The notes under the pieces: model-generated
Databases searched by the model: none
Told to the model about the DNA's origin: nothing
What the model saw: the letters and a program-made list of their open reading frames with translations, nothing else
Assembly (NCBI RefSeq): GCF_003967555.1
Contig: NZ_BIFS01000002.1
Span: forward strand, 434,001 to 498,000
Length of the DNA stretch: 64,000 bases
Origin: Dictyobacter kobayashii
GTDB lineage: Bacteria; Chloroflexota; Ktedonobacteria; Ktedonobacterales; Ktedonobacteraceae
Reading direction: 5' to 3'
In this document: one piece after another, positions 8,824 to 18,707 of the stretch
Numbering within the stretch: the first letter of the stretch is position 1
Layout: every line of letters starts with the position of its first letter
Program-made: the position numbers and the translations under genes

Positions 8824-11800
8824 ATGCCTAAGTCTGCTCGCTTTACTCTAAAATGGTCGGGGCTACATTGTCGCTACGAACTATTTGAGCGTGACCACTT
8901 TTTGCTGGCTACGCATGAACCCTCCTGGTTTGCCTGGTTGGATACGCATACCTCTTTCTCCTTTCAGGGTGAGCAGCATCACTTCAATGTGTTGAAAGAG
9001 ACGCGCAAGAATACTGGTGAAAGCTACTGGTATGCCTATCAACGTCAGGGTAAGCGTGTCGTCAAGCGCTATCTGGGGAAGAGCGCCGATGTCACCATCC
9101 CTCGGTTAGAGGAGGTAGGATTAGAACTGCGGGGTGTGCAGCCTGCTCCTTTGCTTGAACCAAAATTTCATCTGCCACACGTTGCTTCATCTTTGGTACC
9201 GCGCGAACGCTTATTTGCCTTACTCGACTCCGGTCTGGAACGCCGTCTAATCCTGCTTTCAGCACCGGCTGGCAGCGGTAAGACCACTCTGATCAGTCAA
9301 TGGCAGGCCAGCCGTAAGAATCAAAACCATTTTCCACACCTCACCTGGTTATCCCTGGATAGCAATGACAATGATCCGGTGCGCTTCTGGCGTTATGTGC
9401 TTACAGCATGCCAGGCTTTTCAGGATCATCTAGGACAGAGTGCCCTTGAACAATTGGCACTCACCCCACAGCACCTGCGTGAGACACATTTCCTGGAAAC
9501 CATCCTCACGCTCTTCCTCAATGAACTGGTACATATTGAGAAACAAGTCATGCTGGTACTGGAGGATTATCATCTGATCACCTCACCACCTATTCATCAG
9601 ACAATGACATTTCTACTTGACCACCTTCCCGACACGATGCATCTCGTCATTATCACCCGTAGCACTCCGTCACTTCCTCTGGCACAACTGCGGGTCCATG
9701 GTGAACTGTGCGAAATAGAGGCTAGCGAGCTGCGCTTTACGCCAGCAGAAATAACCGCCTTCTTTCAACCTCTCTTCCCCAGGCTGCTGACCCCCCGGCT
9801 ACTTGAGCAACTGGACACTCAGTTAGAAGGCTGGGCCGCTGGCCTGCGTCTGTTTGCGCTCGCGCTACAAAAAGCTCATACCCAGCAGACAGTTGAAGAG
9901 CAATTGACAAACTTTGTGCGCAACCATCGGCCTTTACAGGATTATTTCATTGACGAGGTCCTTAATACGCTCACCAATTCGCTCCAGCTGTTCCTGCTGC
10001 AAACCTGTATGCTGAATCGGTTGACCCCTGCCCTCTGTGACACTATGACTAATCGGCATAATAGCGCATCACTCCTACAATCATTGGCACGGCGCGGCCT
10101 GTTTCTGGAACAGCTGGAGGGCCCGGGACAATGGTATCGCTACCATCCCCTCTTTGCTGAAGCAATGCGTACAGAGTCCAGGCGCCGCCTTGGTCTGGAT
10201 CAATTGCGTTATATTGCTCGCAAGGCCAGTGCCTGGTATCAACAGCAACATATGTTTACCGAAGCCATCGAAACCGCGTTCCAGGCCGAGGAAATGGCGC
10301 TGGCAGCGGAAATCATGGTACAGTTGCCAGCCCTACAGGGTTTTGATGATCTGCAAGAGTTTCATACGTTACGCCGCTGGTTGGAGCAATTACCTGATGA
10401 TGTACTCTATCTCCATCCTTTGCTCTGCCTGTGCTACGCCAGGGTGCTCTCGCTAAGCTTTGCACCGCTCCCCCCGGCAAGTGCCGAACTGGCGAATATC
10501 GAAAGGCTCTTGCTTCACGCCGAAGAGTGCTGGCGTACCCAGGACAATATGGCTCGCCTGGGAGAGGTCTTTGCCTTTCGTGCCCAACATGCGATCTGGC
10601 AAGGTAACATTGAACAGGCAACTAATTATGCTCGGCAGGCATTACGACAACTGCCTGCTGAGGCCAGGCACTGGCGAGGTGTCTGCCTCAATCTGTTGGG
10701 CGCTGGCGAACTTTATGCTGGCCAACTCATACAGGCTAAAAAAACACTACAAAATGCGCTGGCACTCTGGCAGGCCCTCCATCATCCCCATGGAGCCCGT
10801 AGCTGTACCCTGACATTGGGTATGGTGTACTTTGAACAGGGGCACTGCGGCTGGCGGATTCATGCTATCGAGAAGTTGTACGGGAGGCCAGAGAGCTGGG
10901 AGATCTAGAGGACCTGGCCCCTGCTTTGCTTGGTCAGGCACATTTATTCTATGAGTGGAATAAGCTAGAAGATGCCGAGCGAGCCGCCCAGGAAGCGACT
11001 GCACTGAGCGAGCAGCTACAAAATCAGACATTACAGACACAGGCCGCCCTGATTTTAATACGTATTGCCTATGCACGTGACCAGAAAAGCCAGGTGCAAC
11101 AGCGTCTGATTTCCCTTTTAGCTCGTCTTCCGGATCAGCAGCCGCTGTCCTATCAGGTGAAACTCTGCCAGCTACATTTCTTGCTGCTCACTGACAATCC
11201 AACCACAGTCGAACAACAGCTCGCTCCCATCACGGCCCGGGCTCCGGCCGTCCCGGTCTACATTCAGGAGCAGCGCGAACTGCTTCAAGCCCATCTGCTG
11301 GTAGTACAAGAAAATCATCGTGCAGCCACTGCGCTTCTTTCCAGACTACAAGAAAAATATCAAGCAAACGGGCATGGACGTACAGTGCTGCAGATCCAAT
11401 TGTTGATGGCCCGTGTACAATACTCGGAACGTCGCTCCTTGCAGGTCCGCCAGACACTACAAACAATACTCATACACACCCACACTGAGGGCTATCTTCG
11501 CCTTTTCCTGGACCAGGGAGAGATCGCAGCACTTTTGCTGAGCTCACTCCAGCGGCAAATATACGAGCCAGCCCTTGCTCGCTACTTACAATCTGTGCTC
11601 CAGGCCTTTGGCCCATTACGGACAACACCCGCGCCGCTGCCTGACACATCGCAGACATTGTCACCTCAAGAGCAGCGAGTGCTGCGTCTATTGATGGCAG
11701 ATCTCTCTTATCCAGAAATCGCCCGCGAGCTGATCGTCACCATCAATACGGTAAAGACCCAGGTACGTAGCATCTATCGCAAACTCGGCATACATAGCCG

Positions 11801-11843
11801 CCGCGAACTCCAAACAACCATTCAACGGCGCCGTCTTTTCTAA
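8824..11843 (+). CDS. MalT/LuxR-type STAND transcriptional regulator, frameshifted
   Basis: Frames 8824-10908 and 10926-11843 form one regulator of about 1006 residues. Order: an N-terminal module of about 100 residues of unknown type (containing YWYAYQRQGKRVVKRYLGKS), a STAND NTPase with Walker A APAGSGKTT (147-155) and Walker B-like LVLEDYH, a winged-helix and TPR-rich arm, and a C-terminal LuxR helix-turn-helix (LSPQEQRVLRLLM ... NTVKTQVRSIYRKLGI). The break is at GGGG 10839-10842; adding one G turns the end of the first frame into REVVREARELGDLEDLA, which runs into the second. The ATG follows GAGAGGATGA. By family it is ligand-gated, activating transcription when ATP and an inducer bind. 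The target is unknown; the FAD monooxygenase lies just downstream. Confidence 0.88.
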
Positions 11844-11904
11844 GCATGTATCTTCCCCCTCTCGCCACCACGCCCTCCCCACATAAGCTTTCGCTCCCGC
11901 CGCT

Positions 11905-11965
11905 CTTTTTCTTATTTGGTGCAAAAATTGCGCAATGCGCAATTTTTGCACCAAATAAGAAAAAG
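11905..11965. repeat. 30-bp perfect palindrome, family A
   Basis: Arms 11905-11934 and 11936-11965 are perfect (core TTATTTGGTGCAAAAATTGC) around one central base. A GC-rich tail follows, ending in CGCACGCCCGCACAGCAATA and then ACACACTTCCCATA, which recurs after the palindrome at 37552. It sits between the LuxR and monooxygenase genes and could also act as a terminator, since both strands present T-runs. Confidence 0.9.
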
Positions 11966-12145
11966 ATTCGGGCGCGTATGCGCACGCCCGCACAGCAATA
12001 ACACACTTCCCATAAAAAAAGAAGCAAATCACCCCCAAACAACCTACAAATTTCACCAGCACGGGTGATGCCATATCACCCTGCTGCACCTTATACTGCT
12101 CATCTATACCTATCAATCATTTAAAGGCAGATTGGAGCAAACACG

Positions 12146-13804
12146 ATGAGCACACAAACAGCTATCAATCCAGTAGACATACCAGTCCTTATTGTTGGAG
12201 GAAGTATCGTCGGCCTCTCCACAGCCCTCTTTCTGACCAAACAGAACATACCATGCCTGCTGGTTGAGCGCCACAGCAATACTTCAATCCATGCTCGCGC
12301 CGGCAGCTTTAATACGCGTACAATGGAGTTATTTCGCCAGGTAGGCCTGGAGTCTCCTATTTTACAAACAGAGACACCCCCTTCAGAGTTGGGCGAAATG
12401 GGTCTGCGCGTCGAAAGCCTGGCCGGCGCTGTCGTCGATACGACTGAACAGATTGTCAAGCAGCAGTACCAGCAACCCGATCCTTTCACCAGTCCTACCC
12501 GTAGAACCATGATTGGGCAGAACAAACTTGAGCCGATTGTGCTGGCCCATGCCAGGGCGGCAGGATGTGATATTCGTTTTGGCACAGAGCTATTATCATT
12601 TACGCAGGATGCGAATAGCGTGGTTGCGCAACTCAAAGAGCTCGCGACTGGCCGCGCATACCAGGTACGAGCCAGCTACCTGGTGGCTGCGGATGGTAAT
12701 CGTAGCACGATACGCCAGCATTTGGAGATCAATAGCTATGGCTATGGTACGCTGGGACATTGGGCAAGTATCCTGTTTCAGACTGACCTTAGCGAGCTGC
12801 TACCGCAACGCAAAATTACACTCTGCTTCGTCAATAATCCAACTGTAGAGGGTATTATGGGACAGTCATATGCTCATAACTGGGGCTTGCTGGCCCATCT
12901 TCGCCCGGATGAAGCAGCTATTTTATCGGAAGCTCGCTGCCTGGAACTGGTACATGCCGCCATTGGTGTCCCTGATTGGCCTGTCAAGCTAGTCAACACG
13001 CTCCAGTGGGAATTAGCCGCCAGGGTCGCTGAACATTACCAGGCTGGCAGGGTATTTCTGGCGGGTGATGCCGCGCACGTGATGACGACCATGGGAGCCT
13101 TTGGGGCCAATACCGGGATTGCTGACGCCCACAATCTGGCCTGGAAACTGGCTATGGTCCTCAAAGGACAGGCTGCTCCCTCCCTGCTCGCCACTTACGA
13201 GGCCGAACGTCAACCGGCAGCGGATCTTGCTGTGGGTGTTTCCCTTGGGTTATATGCCTATCGTCTGCCACAACATGCTCAACGCGAGATAATTATTGCT
13301 AGCGCTTCCAGGCTATTAGACCGCGTACGCTTGACTCCAGACGCACCACAACCCACCGGCTTTAGCGTGGTCAATGGTTATCGCTATCGCTCAACCGCTA
13401 TCATTACCAAAGACGATACCCCTGCTCCGCTATTCGAAAATACGCCCTCGGGACATCCCGGGACACGTGCCCCGCACATCTGGCTTGCATACCAGGATGA
13501 ACGCCTCTCAACCCTCGATCTCTTTGGTATTGGCTTTGTTTTACTCACACCAGATAGCACCATCTGGTCCGAAGCCATTACCAGTGTCGCAAATAAGCTG
13601 GATATTCCACTTGCGATCTATGGCATCGGCGCTAAGCAAACCTACACCGATCCAGAACGCGCCTTCCGCTCAGCCTACGGCATCGCTTCCACCGGGGCAG
13701 TATTAGTACGCCCCGACGGCTTTATTGCCTGGCGCACCCATTCCATGCCATCACATCCAACTCAAACCCTCGAACACATTCTAAGAAAAATACTACGTTC
13801 TTAA
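12146..13804 (+). CDS. FAD-dependent aromatic-type monooxygenase
   Basis: The 552-residue protein belongs to the class A flavin monooxygenases (PF01494; phenol/polyketide hydroxylase type). It shows the FAD-binding IVGGSIVGLSTAL at 16-28, the DG motif in LVAADGNRSTIR near 183 and the GD motif in VFLAGDAAHVM near 306. The last 150 residues resemble the thioredoxin-like C-terminal domain of phenol hydroxylases. It hydroxylates an aromatic substrate using NAD(P)H and O2; the substrate is not predictable. GGAG precedes the ATG. It lies downstream of the LuxR regulator in the same direction, separated by the palindrome, and converges on the GNAT gene with only 14 bp between them. Confidence 0.9.
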   Translation: MSTQTAINPVDIPVLIVGGSIVGLSTALFLTKQNIPCLLVERHSNTSIHARAGSFNTRTMELFRQVGLESPILQTETPPSELGEMGLRVESLAGAVVDTTEQIVKQQYQQPDPFTSPTRRTMIGQNKLEPIVLAHARAAGCDIRFGTELLSFTQDANSVVAQLKELATGRAYQVRASYLVAADGNRSTIRQHLEINSYGYGTLGHWASILFQTDLSELLPQRKITLCFVNNPTVEGIMGQSYAHNWGLLAHLRPDEAAILSEARCLELVHAAIGVPDWPVKLVNTLQWELAARVAEHYQAGRVFLAGDAAHVMTTMGAFGANTGIADAHNLAWKLAMVLKGQAAPSLLATYEAERQPAADLAVGVSLGLYAYRLPQHAQREIIIASASRLLDRVRLTPDAPQPTGFSVVNGYRYRSTAIITKDDTPAPLFENTPSGHPGTRAPHIWLAYQDERLSTLDLFGIGFVLLTPDSTIWSEAITSVANKLDIPLAIYGIGAKQTYTDPERAFRSAYGIASTGAVLVRPDGFIAWRTHSMPSHPTQTLEHILRKILRS

Positions 13805-13818
13805 AAGCAAGCGTAATG

Positions 13819-14658
13819 TTATTGAGAAGCAAACAAAGGGCCATTCTCTCTGGGTGTCCACTCATACATCTCGATCTGACAGTATTCTTGAAAACCCAGA
13901 CGCCGATAGACTGGATATCCCATTGAAGATGACCCCAATATACCCACGCGGTAGCCGCGCCTGCTGGCATCCTGCAAGGCGGCAAACGTGATGGCTGCAC
14001 CAATACCCTGGCGGCGCGCGGTCGGGATCGTAAAGACAAAGTAGATCCCTGCCACACCCGCGCCCAGGAACAGTGATGTGGTGGCCACTGGCTCCCCATT
14101 CCACCTGCCCAGGTAATGGTGCCACAACCCATCCTCAGCAAAACCGGATTTGTGATACATGGCTCCAACCCAGTTCGCCTCGATCTCGCCCTCTCCAAAC
14201 CCCATGGCCAGCGTGCGTGTCCACACTTCCAGGTCCTGCTCATTACGCACCCGTTCAATGACGAGCCCCTGAGGTGTCGAAATGTGCGCGTTGAGCCTCA
14301 GCAAGTCAACAGCCATCCCTGGCTCGTTGCCCTCGTGAGTGAAACCATGCGCAACAAGTCGCTCGCCAAGATTTTCCGGACGCATCCAGGGTCCAACATG
14401 CCATGAACCCGGCACGTTATAAGCCTGAAATCGCTGGATCGAGCTCACAATAGCCTCATCCATTGTCTCTTCCGTCAAGCACGCACGGACCACACAATTA
14501 TGATAGGCAAGTGGAGATCCCCCGATGATCCACTGCCTGTCCGCTCTATCAAGATCTTCACCACCACCCAGCCTTCCCAGCGCCAGCAAGAACTCGCGTG
14601 TATTGGCCTCAATCACCTCAATCAAAGACCGCGCCGAAAAATCATGAAATGGCTGCAT
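13819..14658 (-). CDS. GNAT family N-acetyltransferase
   Basis: A 279-residue protein whose C-terminal half (about 130-270) is a GNAT domain with the acetyl-CoA pyrophosphate loop in ARRQGIGAAI, after VAGIYFVFTIPT (beta-4). The N-terminal half has no recognised motif and may be a degenerate second GNAT fold, which would fit the length. The ATG at 14658 has GGAGG at good spacing; the ATG two codons upstream is too close. It transfers an acetyl group from acetyl-CoA to an unknown amine. It is convergent with the FAD monooxygenase. Confidence 0.85.
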   Translation of the reverse strand: MQPFHDFSARSLIEVIEANTREFLLALGRLGGGEDLDRADRQWIIGGSPLAYHNCVVRACLTEETMDEAIVSSIQRFQAYNVPGSWHVGPWMRPENLGERLVAHGFTHEGNEPGMAVDLLRLNAHISTPQGLVIERVRNEQDLEVWTRTLAMGFGEGEIEANWVGAMYHKSGFAEDGLWHHYLGRWNGEPVATTSLFLGAGVAGIYFVFTIPTARRQGIGAAITFAALQDASRRGYRVGILGSSSMGYPVYRRLGFQEYCQIEMYEWTPRENGPLFASQ

Positions 14659-14796
14659 CGGCATTGCCTCCAGAAAATTATTTCAAACTCCCATCGCAAC
14701 ACATCATATCTGCTTTGTGCTAATCCCTGGTCCGCATCATCTCCGACATTTCCATTCCTGACGGGTTCAAAGTAGCAGGCCGTATACAGAGTTTCT

Positions 14797-15030
14797 TTAA
14801 CAGCGCCAGCACAGGTTTATAGACAGCAAGCAGGATAGAGGAAATCCATAGAAGATATATGAGAGAATTCTACCAGTATCCCAGAAAAGTAGCAGACCAC
14901 TGTATGGTTGATCTCCACTCATATTGGTTTGTGCCAGCAACGCACTAAAGACCAGGAAGAGGCCATAAAAAAGCAATAATATGCCTACAATTCTGACCAG
15001 CATCTTGTAAGAGATAGAAAGATTTAGCAT
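14797..15030 (-). CDS. Small hypothetical membrane protein
   Basis: A 77-residue product with two hydrophobic stretches (about 10-32, MLVRIVGILLLFYGLFLVF, and 52-70). The ATG is preceded by AGGGGAG at proper distance, which supports translation. No family was recognised. The end (LLSINLCWRC) looks unnatural. Read one base over, the DNA continues as a plausible helix with AVYKPVLALLKKLC, so the gene may carry a one-base frameshift near its 3' end. Confidence 0.55.
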   Translation of the reverse strand: MLNLSISYKMLVRIVGILLLFYGLFLVFSALLAQTNMSGDQPYSGLLLFWDTGRILSYIFYGFPLSCLLSINLCWRC

Positions 15031-15152
15031 TTTATATCTCCCCTTTTATCCATGAATACAATATCGCTATTATCATTATAGCTTATATATTTATATTCAT
15101 GCGAGAGAGCCAGAAAATAATTTACTACTAAGAATCAAGCAATACATCGGAC

Positions 15153-15536
15153 GCAACAATAACAATGATCTGTACGCGTGAGGCTTGTCCCCGCTTCGTT
15201 CGTTCCTGCTTGAAAACAAACAAGAAACACGACTTGTATAGGTTCGGGGCTTGTCCCCGATTGCCGCCCCGGTAGGGCGGCCCGGTATCCTCACCACGCG
15301 GTTCGCTTATCTCTGACACCTCGGCCCACGCGGTGCCCAAAAGGATGGTCCGTGTTTGGACACCGCGTGGAGGAACAGGTCATGCCACGAGGCACCCTGG
15401 CGCTGGGATACGGGGCCGCCCTACCGGGGCGGCAATCGGCCGCTGAGGGCCGAACCTATACAAGTCGTGTTTCTTGTTTGTTTTCAAGCAGGAACGAACG
15501 AAGCAGGGGCAAGCCTCGCACCCGATCTTATTGTGT
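15153..15536. repeat. Family B MITE-like element with ~100-bp inverted arms
   Basis: 15193-15290 and 15406-15504 are near-perfect inverted arms (GTTCGTTCCTGCTTGAAAAC, then AACACGACTTGTATAGGTTC). The ends read GCAACAATAACAATGATCTG and the complement-like CCCGATCTTATTGTG. The end motif (GATCTGTACG, then GGGGCTTGTCCCCG) recurs at 28972-29218, 30808-30848 and 49446-49634. The central 115 bp differ from the other copies. It encodes no transposase, so it resembles a non-autonomous inverted-repeat element. Several small ORFs cross it and look like artefacts of the repeat. Confidence 0.75.
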
Positions 15537-15728
15537 AGAACCTCATATTTTCGGGGTCGAAAATACCCCACGTACATCTTAATATGTACTACAATAAAGG
15601 GAGTTGATATCAGGAAACTGCATATTTCCTGTCATTCAGCCTATCTACAATCGCGTTCTCACTCCTCTTACCTTTTACAGGTTACTTAGTTGTGTACAGC
15701 GTTTTCGCAGAAAGGGGTTCTTTCTATT

Positions 15729-16676
15729 ATGGCACTGCAGTATGGCGTTTCACTCCCACAGGGCTGGACGATGGATCTGGCCCATATCAAAGATCCTGTT
15801 GAAGCGTATGAAACCATGACCCGTGTAGCGCAAACAGCCGATGAGGCTGGTTATAATTCTGTCTGGTTGGTAGACCATTTTCATACTATCCCCCAGCCTT
15901 CCCAGGAAGTGACATTTGAGTGCTGGGTAACGACGGCCGCGCTGGCCCGCGACACCAAACGGGTACGCATCGGTCAGATGGTGTCATGCAACGGCTATAG
16001 GAATCCCGCCCTGCTGGCAAAGATGGCCAGTACGGTGGATGTCCTGAGTCATGGTCGCTTGAATTTCGGTATCGGCGCTGGCTGGTATGAACATGAATAT
16101 CGTGCCTATGGCTATGATTATCCTGATGCACCTGAGCGTTTGCGCATGCTGCGCGAAGCTGTCCAGGTGATTCGAGCAATGTGGACCCAGGAGGAGGCTG
16201 TATTTGAGGGCAAATACTATCATATCAATGGCGCGATCAATCAACCGAAAGGGGTTCAGCAACCACATATTCCTTTGCTGATCGGTGGTGGTGGTGAAAA
16301 AGTGACCCTCAAGCTGGTGGCTCAGTATGGCGATGCCTGTAATGTCAACGGCGATATCCCGACCTTGAAACATAAATTTGAGGTGCTGCGACAGCATTGT
16401 GAAGCGATTGGACGCGACTATAATAGTATCCATCGTACAGCGACAACGATCTGCATTATTGGTGAGACCGATGAGGAGGCCCTGGCTAAGGTTCCTCCTA
16501 TGATGAAGGCTCGCTTTGGAGATGCGATTAATAGTACGCTCGTTGGTAGCCTTGATACTATTCGTCAGCGCCTTCAGACCTACGAAGAGGCTGGTGTGCA
16601 TGAACTGCTTATTAATTTCCCTGATGCTACCCAGTTGACTTCACTCCAGCGCTTTGCGCGCGAGTTTATTGCCTAG
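15729..16676 (+). CDS. LLM-class (F420-dependent type) oxidoreductase
   Basis: A 315-residue luciferase-like TIM-barrel protein. The N-terminal VSLPQGWTMDL and YNSVWLVDHFH, the mid-protein LSHGRLNFGIGAGWYEHEY, and IPLLIGGGGEKVTLKLVAQY are typical of the bacterial luciferase-like family (PF00296), in the subgroup usually annotated as F420-dependent. It oxidises or reduces an unknown substrate with reduced F420 or FMN. The start is the ATG at 15729 with AAAGGGG upstream; a longer in-frame TTG start at 15690 has no ribosome site. An F420 reductase-like gene lies 1.2 kb further on, which supports F420 use. A hairpin terminator follows. Confidence 0.9.
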   Translation: MALQYGVSLPQGWTMDLAHIKDPVEAYETMTRVAQTADEAGYNSVWLVDHFHTIPQPSQEVTFECWVTTAALARDTKRVRIGQMVSCNGYRNPALLAKMASTVDVLSHGRLNFGIGAGWYEHEYRAYGYDYPDAPERLRMLREAVQVIRAMWTQEEAVFEGKYYHINGAINQPKGVQQPHIPLLIGGGGEKVTLKLVAQYGDACNVNGDIPTLKHKFEVLRQHCEAIGRDYNSIHRTATTICIIGETDEEALAKVPPMMKARFGDAINSTLVGSLDTIRQRLQTYEEAGVHELLINFPDATQLTSLQRFAREFIA

Positions 16677-16726
16677 CCATTTTTCGGGTCATCATCAGAA
16701 AAAAATGATGAGGACGTGTTTTATAA

Positions 16727-16763
16727 AGGAGCCGGCTCACCATATTCAGGTAAGCCGGCTCCT
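16727..16763. terminator. Hairpin terminator after the LLM gene
   Basis: Arms 16727-16737 (AGGAGCCGGCT) and 16753-16763 with a 15-nt loop, followed by CTGTTAT. It is 50 bp past the stop of the plus-strand gene and 30 bp past the stop of a minus-strand small gene, so it can serve both. Confidence 0.65.
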
Positions 16764-16792
16764 CTGTTATCACAGGCATGAATTTGCTACAA

Positions 16793-16912
16793 TTATTTGC
16801 GCCATACTTTATCGAGGAGTATTCCTCCTACCACATAGACGGTTACAAATGAGGCAACAATTCCATACATCAATGCCAGTGTTTTGCCAACTGGTGGCTT
16901 CTTTGCGTCCAT
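16793..16912 (-). CDS. 39-residue single-pass membrane protein
   Basis: On the minus strand an ATG at 16912 opens a 39-codon frame ending TAA at 16793. AAGGA sits 8 nt upstream of the start. The product begins MDAKKPPVGK, has one membrane helix (about 11-33, LALMYGIVASFVTVYVVGGI) and ends in a short basic tail LLDKVWRK. The pattern (helix, then GGxLLDKxW) recalls AtpZ/AtpI-like small membrane proteins that end in a glycine-rich helix, but no ATP synthase gene is present. Function unknown. Confidence 0.6.
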   Translation of the reverse strand: MDAKKPPVGKTLALMYGIVASFVTVYVVGGILLDKVWRK

Positions 16913-17065
16913 TGAGCAGGTCCTTTCACACAGATACGTATTCTTGCTTCTTCTATCAAATCTGGCAAACCAGTTTTACATTGGACGTTACGTCTACGTA
17001 TACGTATGAGCAGTGCCCAGGGTTCATGTCAACTCTGAAAAAGCTTCCAGCAGCTAGCAATCTGA

Positions 17066-17839
17066 TTATTGGCCAAGGGCGGCAATAATCAGTTGCGCGA
17101 CTTTGCGTCCGGAGTATTGCTGCTGACCTGTGATCAGGCGGCCATCGCGAATGGCGAACTGCTTGAATAGGCCAGCCTGGATATAATTCGCCCCTCGCTC
17201 CTTGAGTGCGTCTTCCAGCCGCCAGGGCATGATTTTGACGCCAGCCGCTTTGTCTGAGTAGTCCTCCTCTACGTTGGCAAACCCGGTGACGGTTTTGCCA
17301 GTGACCAGGTAACTACCATCTGAGAGGGTTGCATCCACCAGGGCCGCCACACCATGACAGAAGGCGGCGACTGGCTTCTCCGCTTCATAGAAGGTGCGAA
17401 TAGCATTGTGCAGGTCCTGGTTGTCGCGGAATGTAAACATGGGCGATTGTCCGCCGCTGATGACGAGCGCGTCGTACGAACTGTGATCAACGTCCGCCAC
17501 GCGGGGCGTGTTCTCTAGCAGTTCCATCAACTCTGGGGTGGAGAGAAATCCCATGCTAATCAAGTCATCGGCCGACCATTTACTGGGGTCACGGGGATCA
17601 CTCAACGCGTCGACTTCAACTTTGCCACCATTAGGACTGGCAATGGTGACTTCATAGCCGGCCTCGGTGAATTCGTAATATGGATGTGAGAGCTCGGCCG
17701 CCCAGAAGCCTACTGGCCAGCCAGTGGTCGTAGATGTGCTGGGGTTGGCTACCACCTGTAAGATCCGGAAAGGTCGGGTACGGGTGGTGTCAATTGCAGC
17801 ATGATGTGAGCCACTGTTTTTGAGTGTTGTATCCGTCAT
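17066..17839 (-). CDS. DJ-1/PfpI family (class I glutamine amidotransferase-like) protein
   Basis: The 257-residue protein has the DJ-1/PfpI fold. The nucleophile cysteine lies in the elbow VAAFCHGVAALVDA (about 163-176), the supporting Glu in VGFWAAELSHPYYEF, and ISGGQSPMF precedes the elbow. HchA/Hsp31-like members act on glyoxals or as chaperones. Which applies here cannot be told from sequence. GGGGAGA precedes the ATG. It lies 32 bp downstream of the F420 reductase-like gene on the same strand, so the two are likely co-transcribed, and both are divergent from the MarR-PDZ gene. Confidence 0.88.
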   Translation of the reverse strand: MTDTTLKNSGSHHAAIDTTRTRPFRILQVVANPSTSTTTGWPVGFWAAELSHPYYEFTEAGYEVTIASPNGGKVEVDALSDPRDPSKWSADDLISMGFLSTPELMELLENTPRVADVDHSSYDALVISGGQSPMFTFRDNQDLHNAIRTFYEAEKPVAAFCHGVAALVDATLSDGSYLVTGKTVTGFANVEEDYSDKAAGVKIMPWRLEDALKERGANYIQAGLFKQFAIRDGRLITGQQQYSGRKVAQLIIAALGQ

Positions 17840-17871
17840 GATCTTCTCCCCTTTGTATAGTCAAATTTAAA

Positions 17872-18503
17872 CTAGATACCTAATACTTTGAAGGACAGGT
17901 GACGACTCTTTTTTTGACCAAAGACCAGGGCAAACCAGAGGGATGCGACAGCATCCAGTAGCTCGACCTTATCGATCCCGCCCAGATAGATTGGTCGTAA
18001 GCCGACATCTGTGATCAGTTGCTCGACCGTCGCCTGGGATGCACCATCTACTCCACAGTAGAAGAGGTCGGACTGGATACCATCAAAATCGGGTTCCGCG
18101 AAGTTTTCCCAACCAAGCGAGTTAAATGCGCGATAGAGTTGGGCCTGTGGTGTGTATTTCTGAAAATGGCCCAGATTATGCATTGAATCTTCGCCGACAC
18201 GATTGGCGGCGTCGATAATGATACGGCCATCAAGTTGGGCTGCATATTCTTGCGCTACTGGCTCTACGGCACCACCGGGCAAAGCAATCAATACCACGGC
18301 GGGGTCCCCTGCAACGCCTCTGCGATCGTACCAACCGTGGCGCGATCACCAAATTCGGCATGTACGATCTGAGCATTCTTGCCAGCAGGATCATTCACAC
18401 CAAAATGAATCTGGTGCCCTGCCTCGCTCCACTTTTTGCCCAGCGTTCTCCCGATATTACCTGCACCTAGTACTGCAATGACCAATGCTTCTTTTGCCAT
18501 CAT
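17872..18503 (-). CDS. NADPH:F420 reductase-like (NAD(P)-binding) protein, frameshifted
   Basis: Frames 18288-18503 and 17872-18297 join into a 210-residue protein of the NADP-oxidoreductase coenzyme F420-dependent family (PF03807), the usual length. The first carries the Rossmann motif VLGAGNIGRTLGKKW and the second resumes with VLIALPGG and IIIDAANRVG. The break is in the GGGG/CCCC pair at 18301-18309; one added base gives the continuous strand AVVLIALPGGAV. It would move hydride between NADPH and F420 or a related acceptor. GGAGAAG precedes the ATG at 18503. It is first gene of a two-gene unit with the DJ-1/PfpI protein. Confidence 0.8.
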
Positions 18504-18707
18504 ATCTTCTCCGAAATTTTATATTGAGTGCGCTACAATAGTTCAGCATCTGCTCTCCCTATTTTGCCCACTCGCCTTTCATTTTAATACAACGTTTGAA
18601 TTCAAATATTTATTCCGATATGCCATGTGATATTATTAAGCTACCAGAAACACTCAGCCATTCCATCGTTCAAGCACAGAACTAATCACTACAAATACAG
18701 GTGAAGT

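Noticed and set aside
15352..15582. ORFs inside the family B element
   Set aside because: They follow the inverted arms and their mirror images on the other strand, so they reflect the repeat and not coding.
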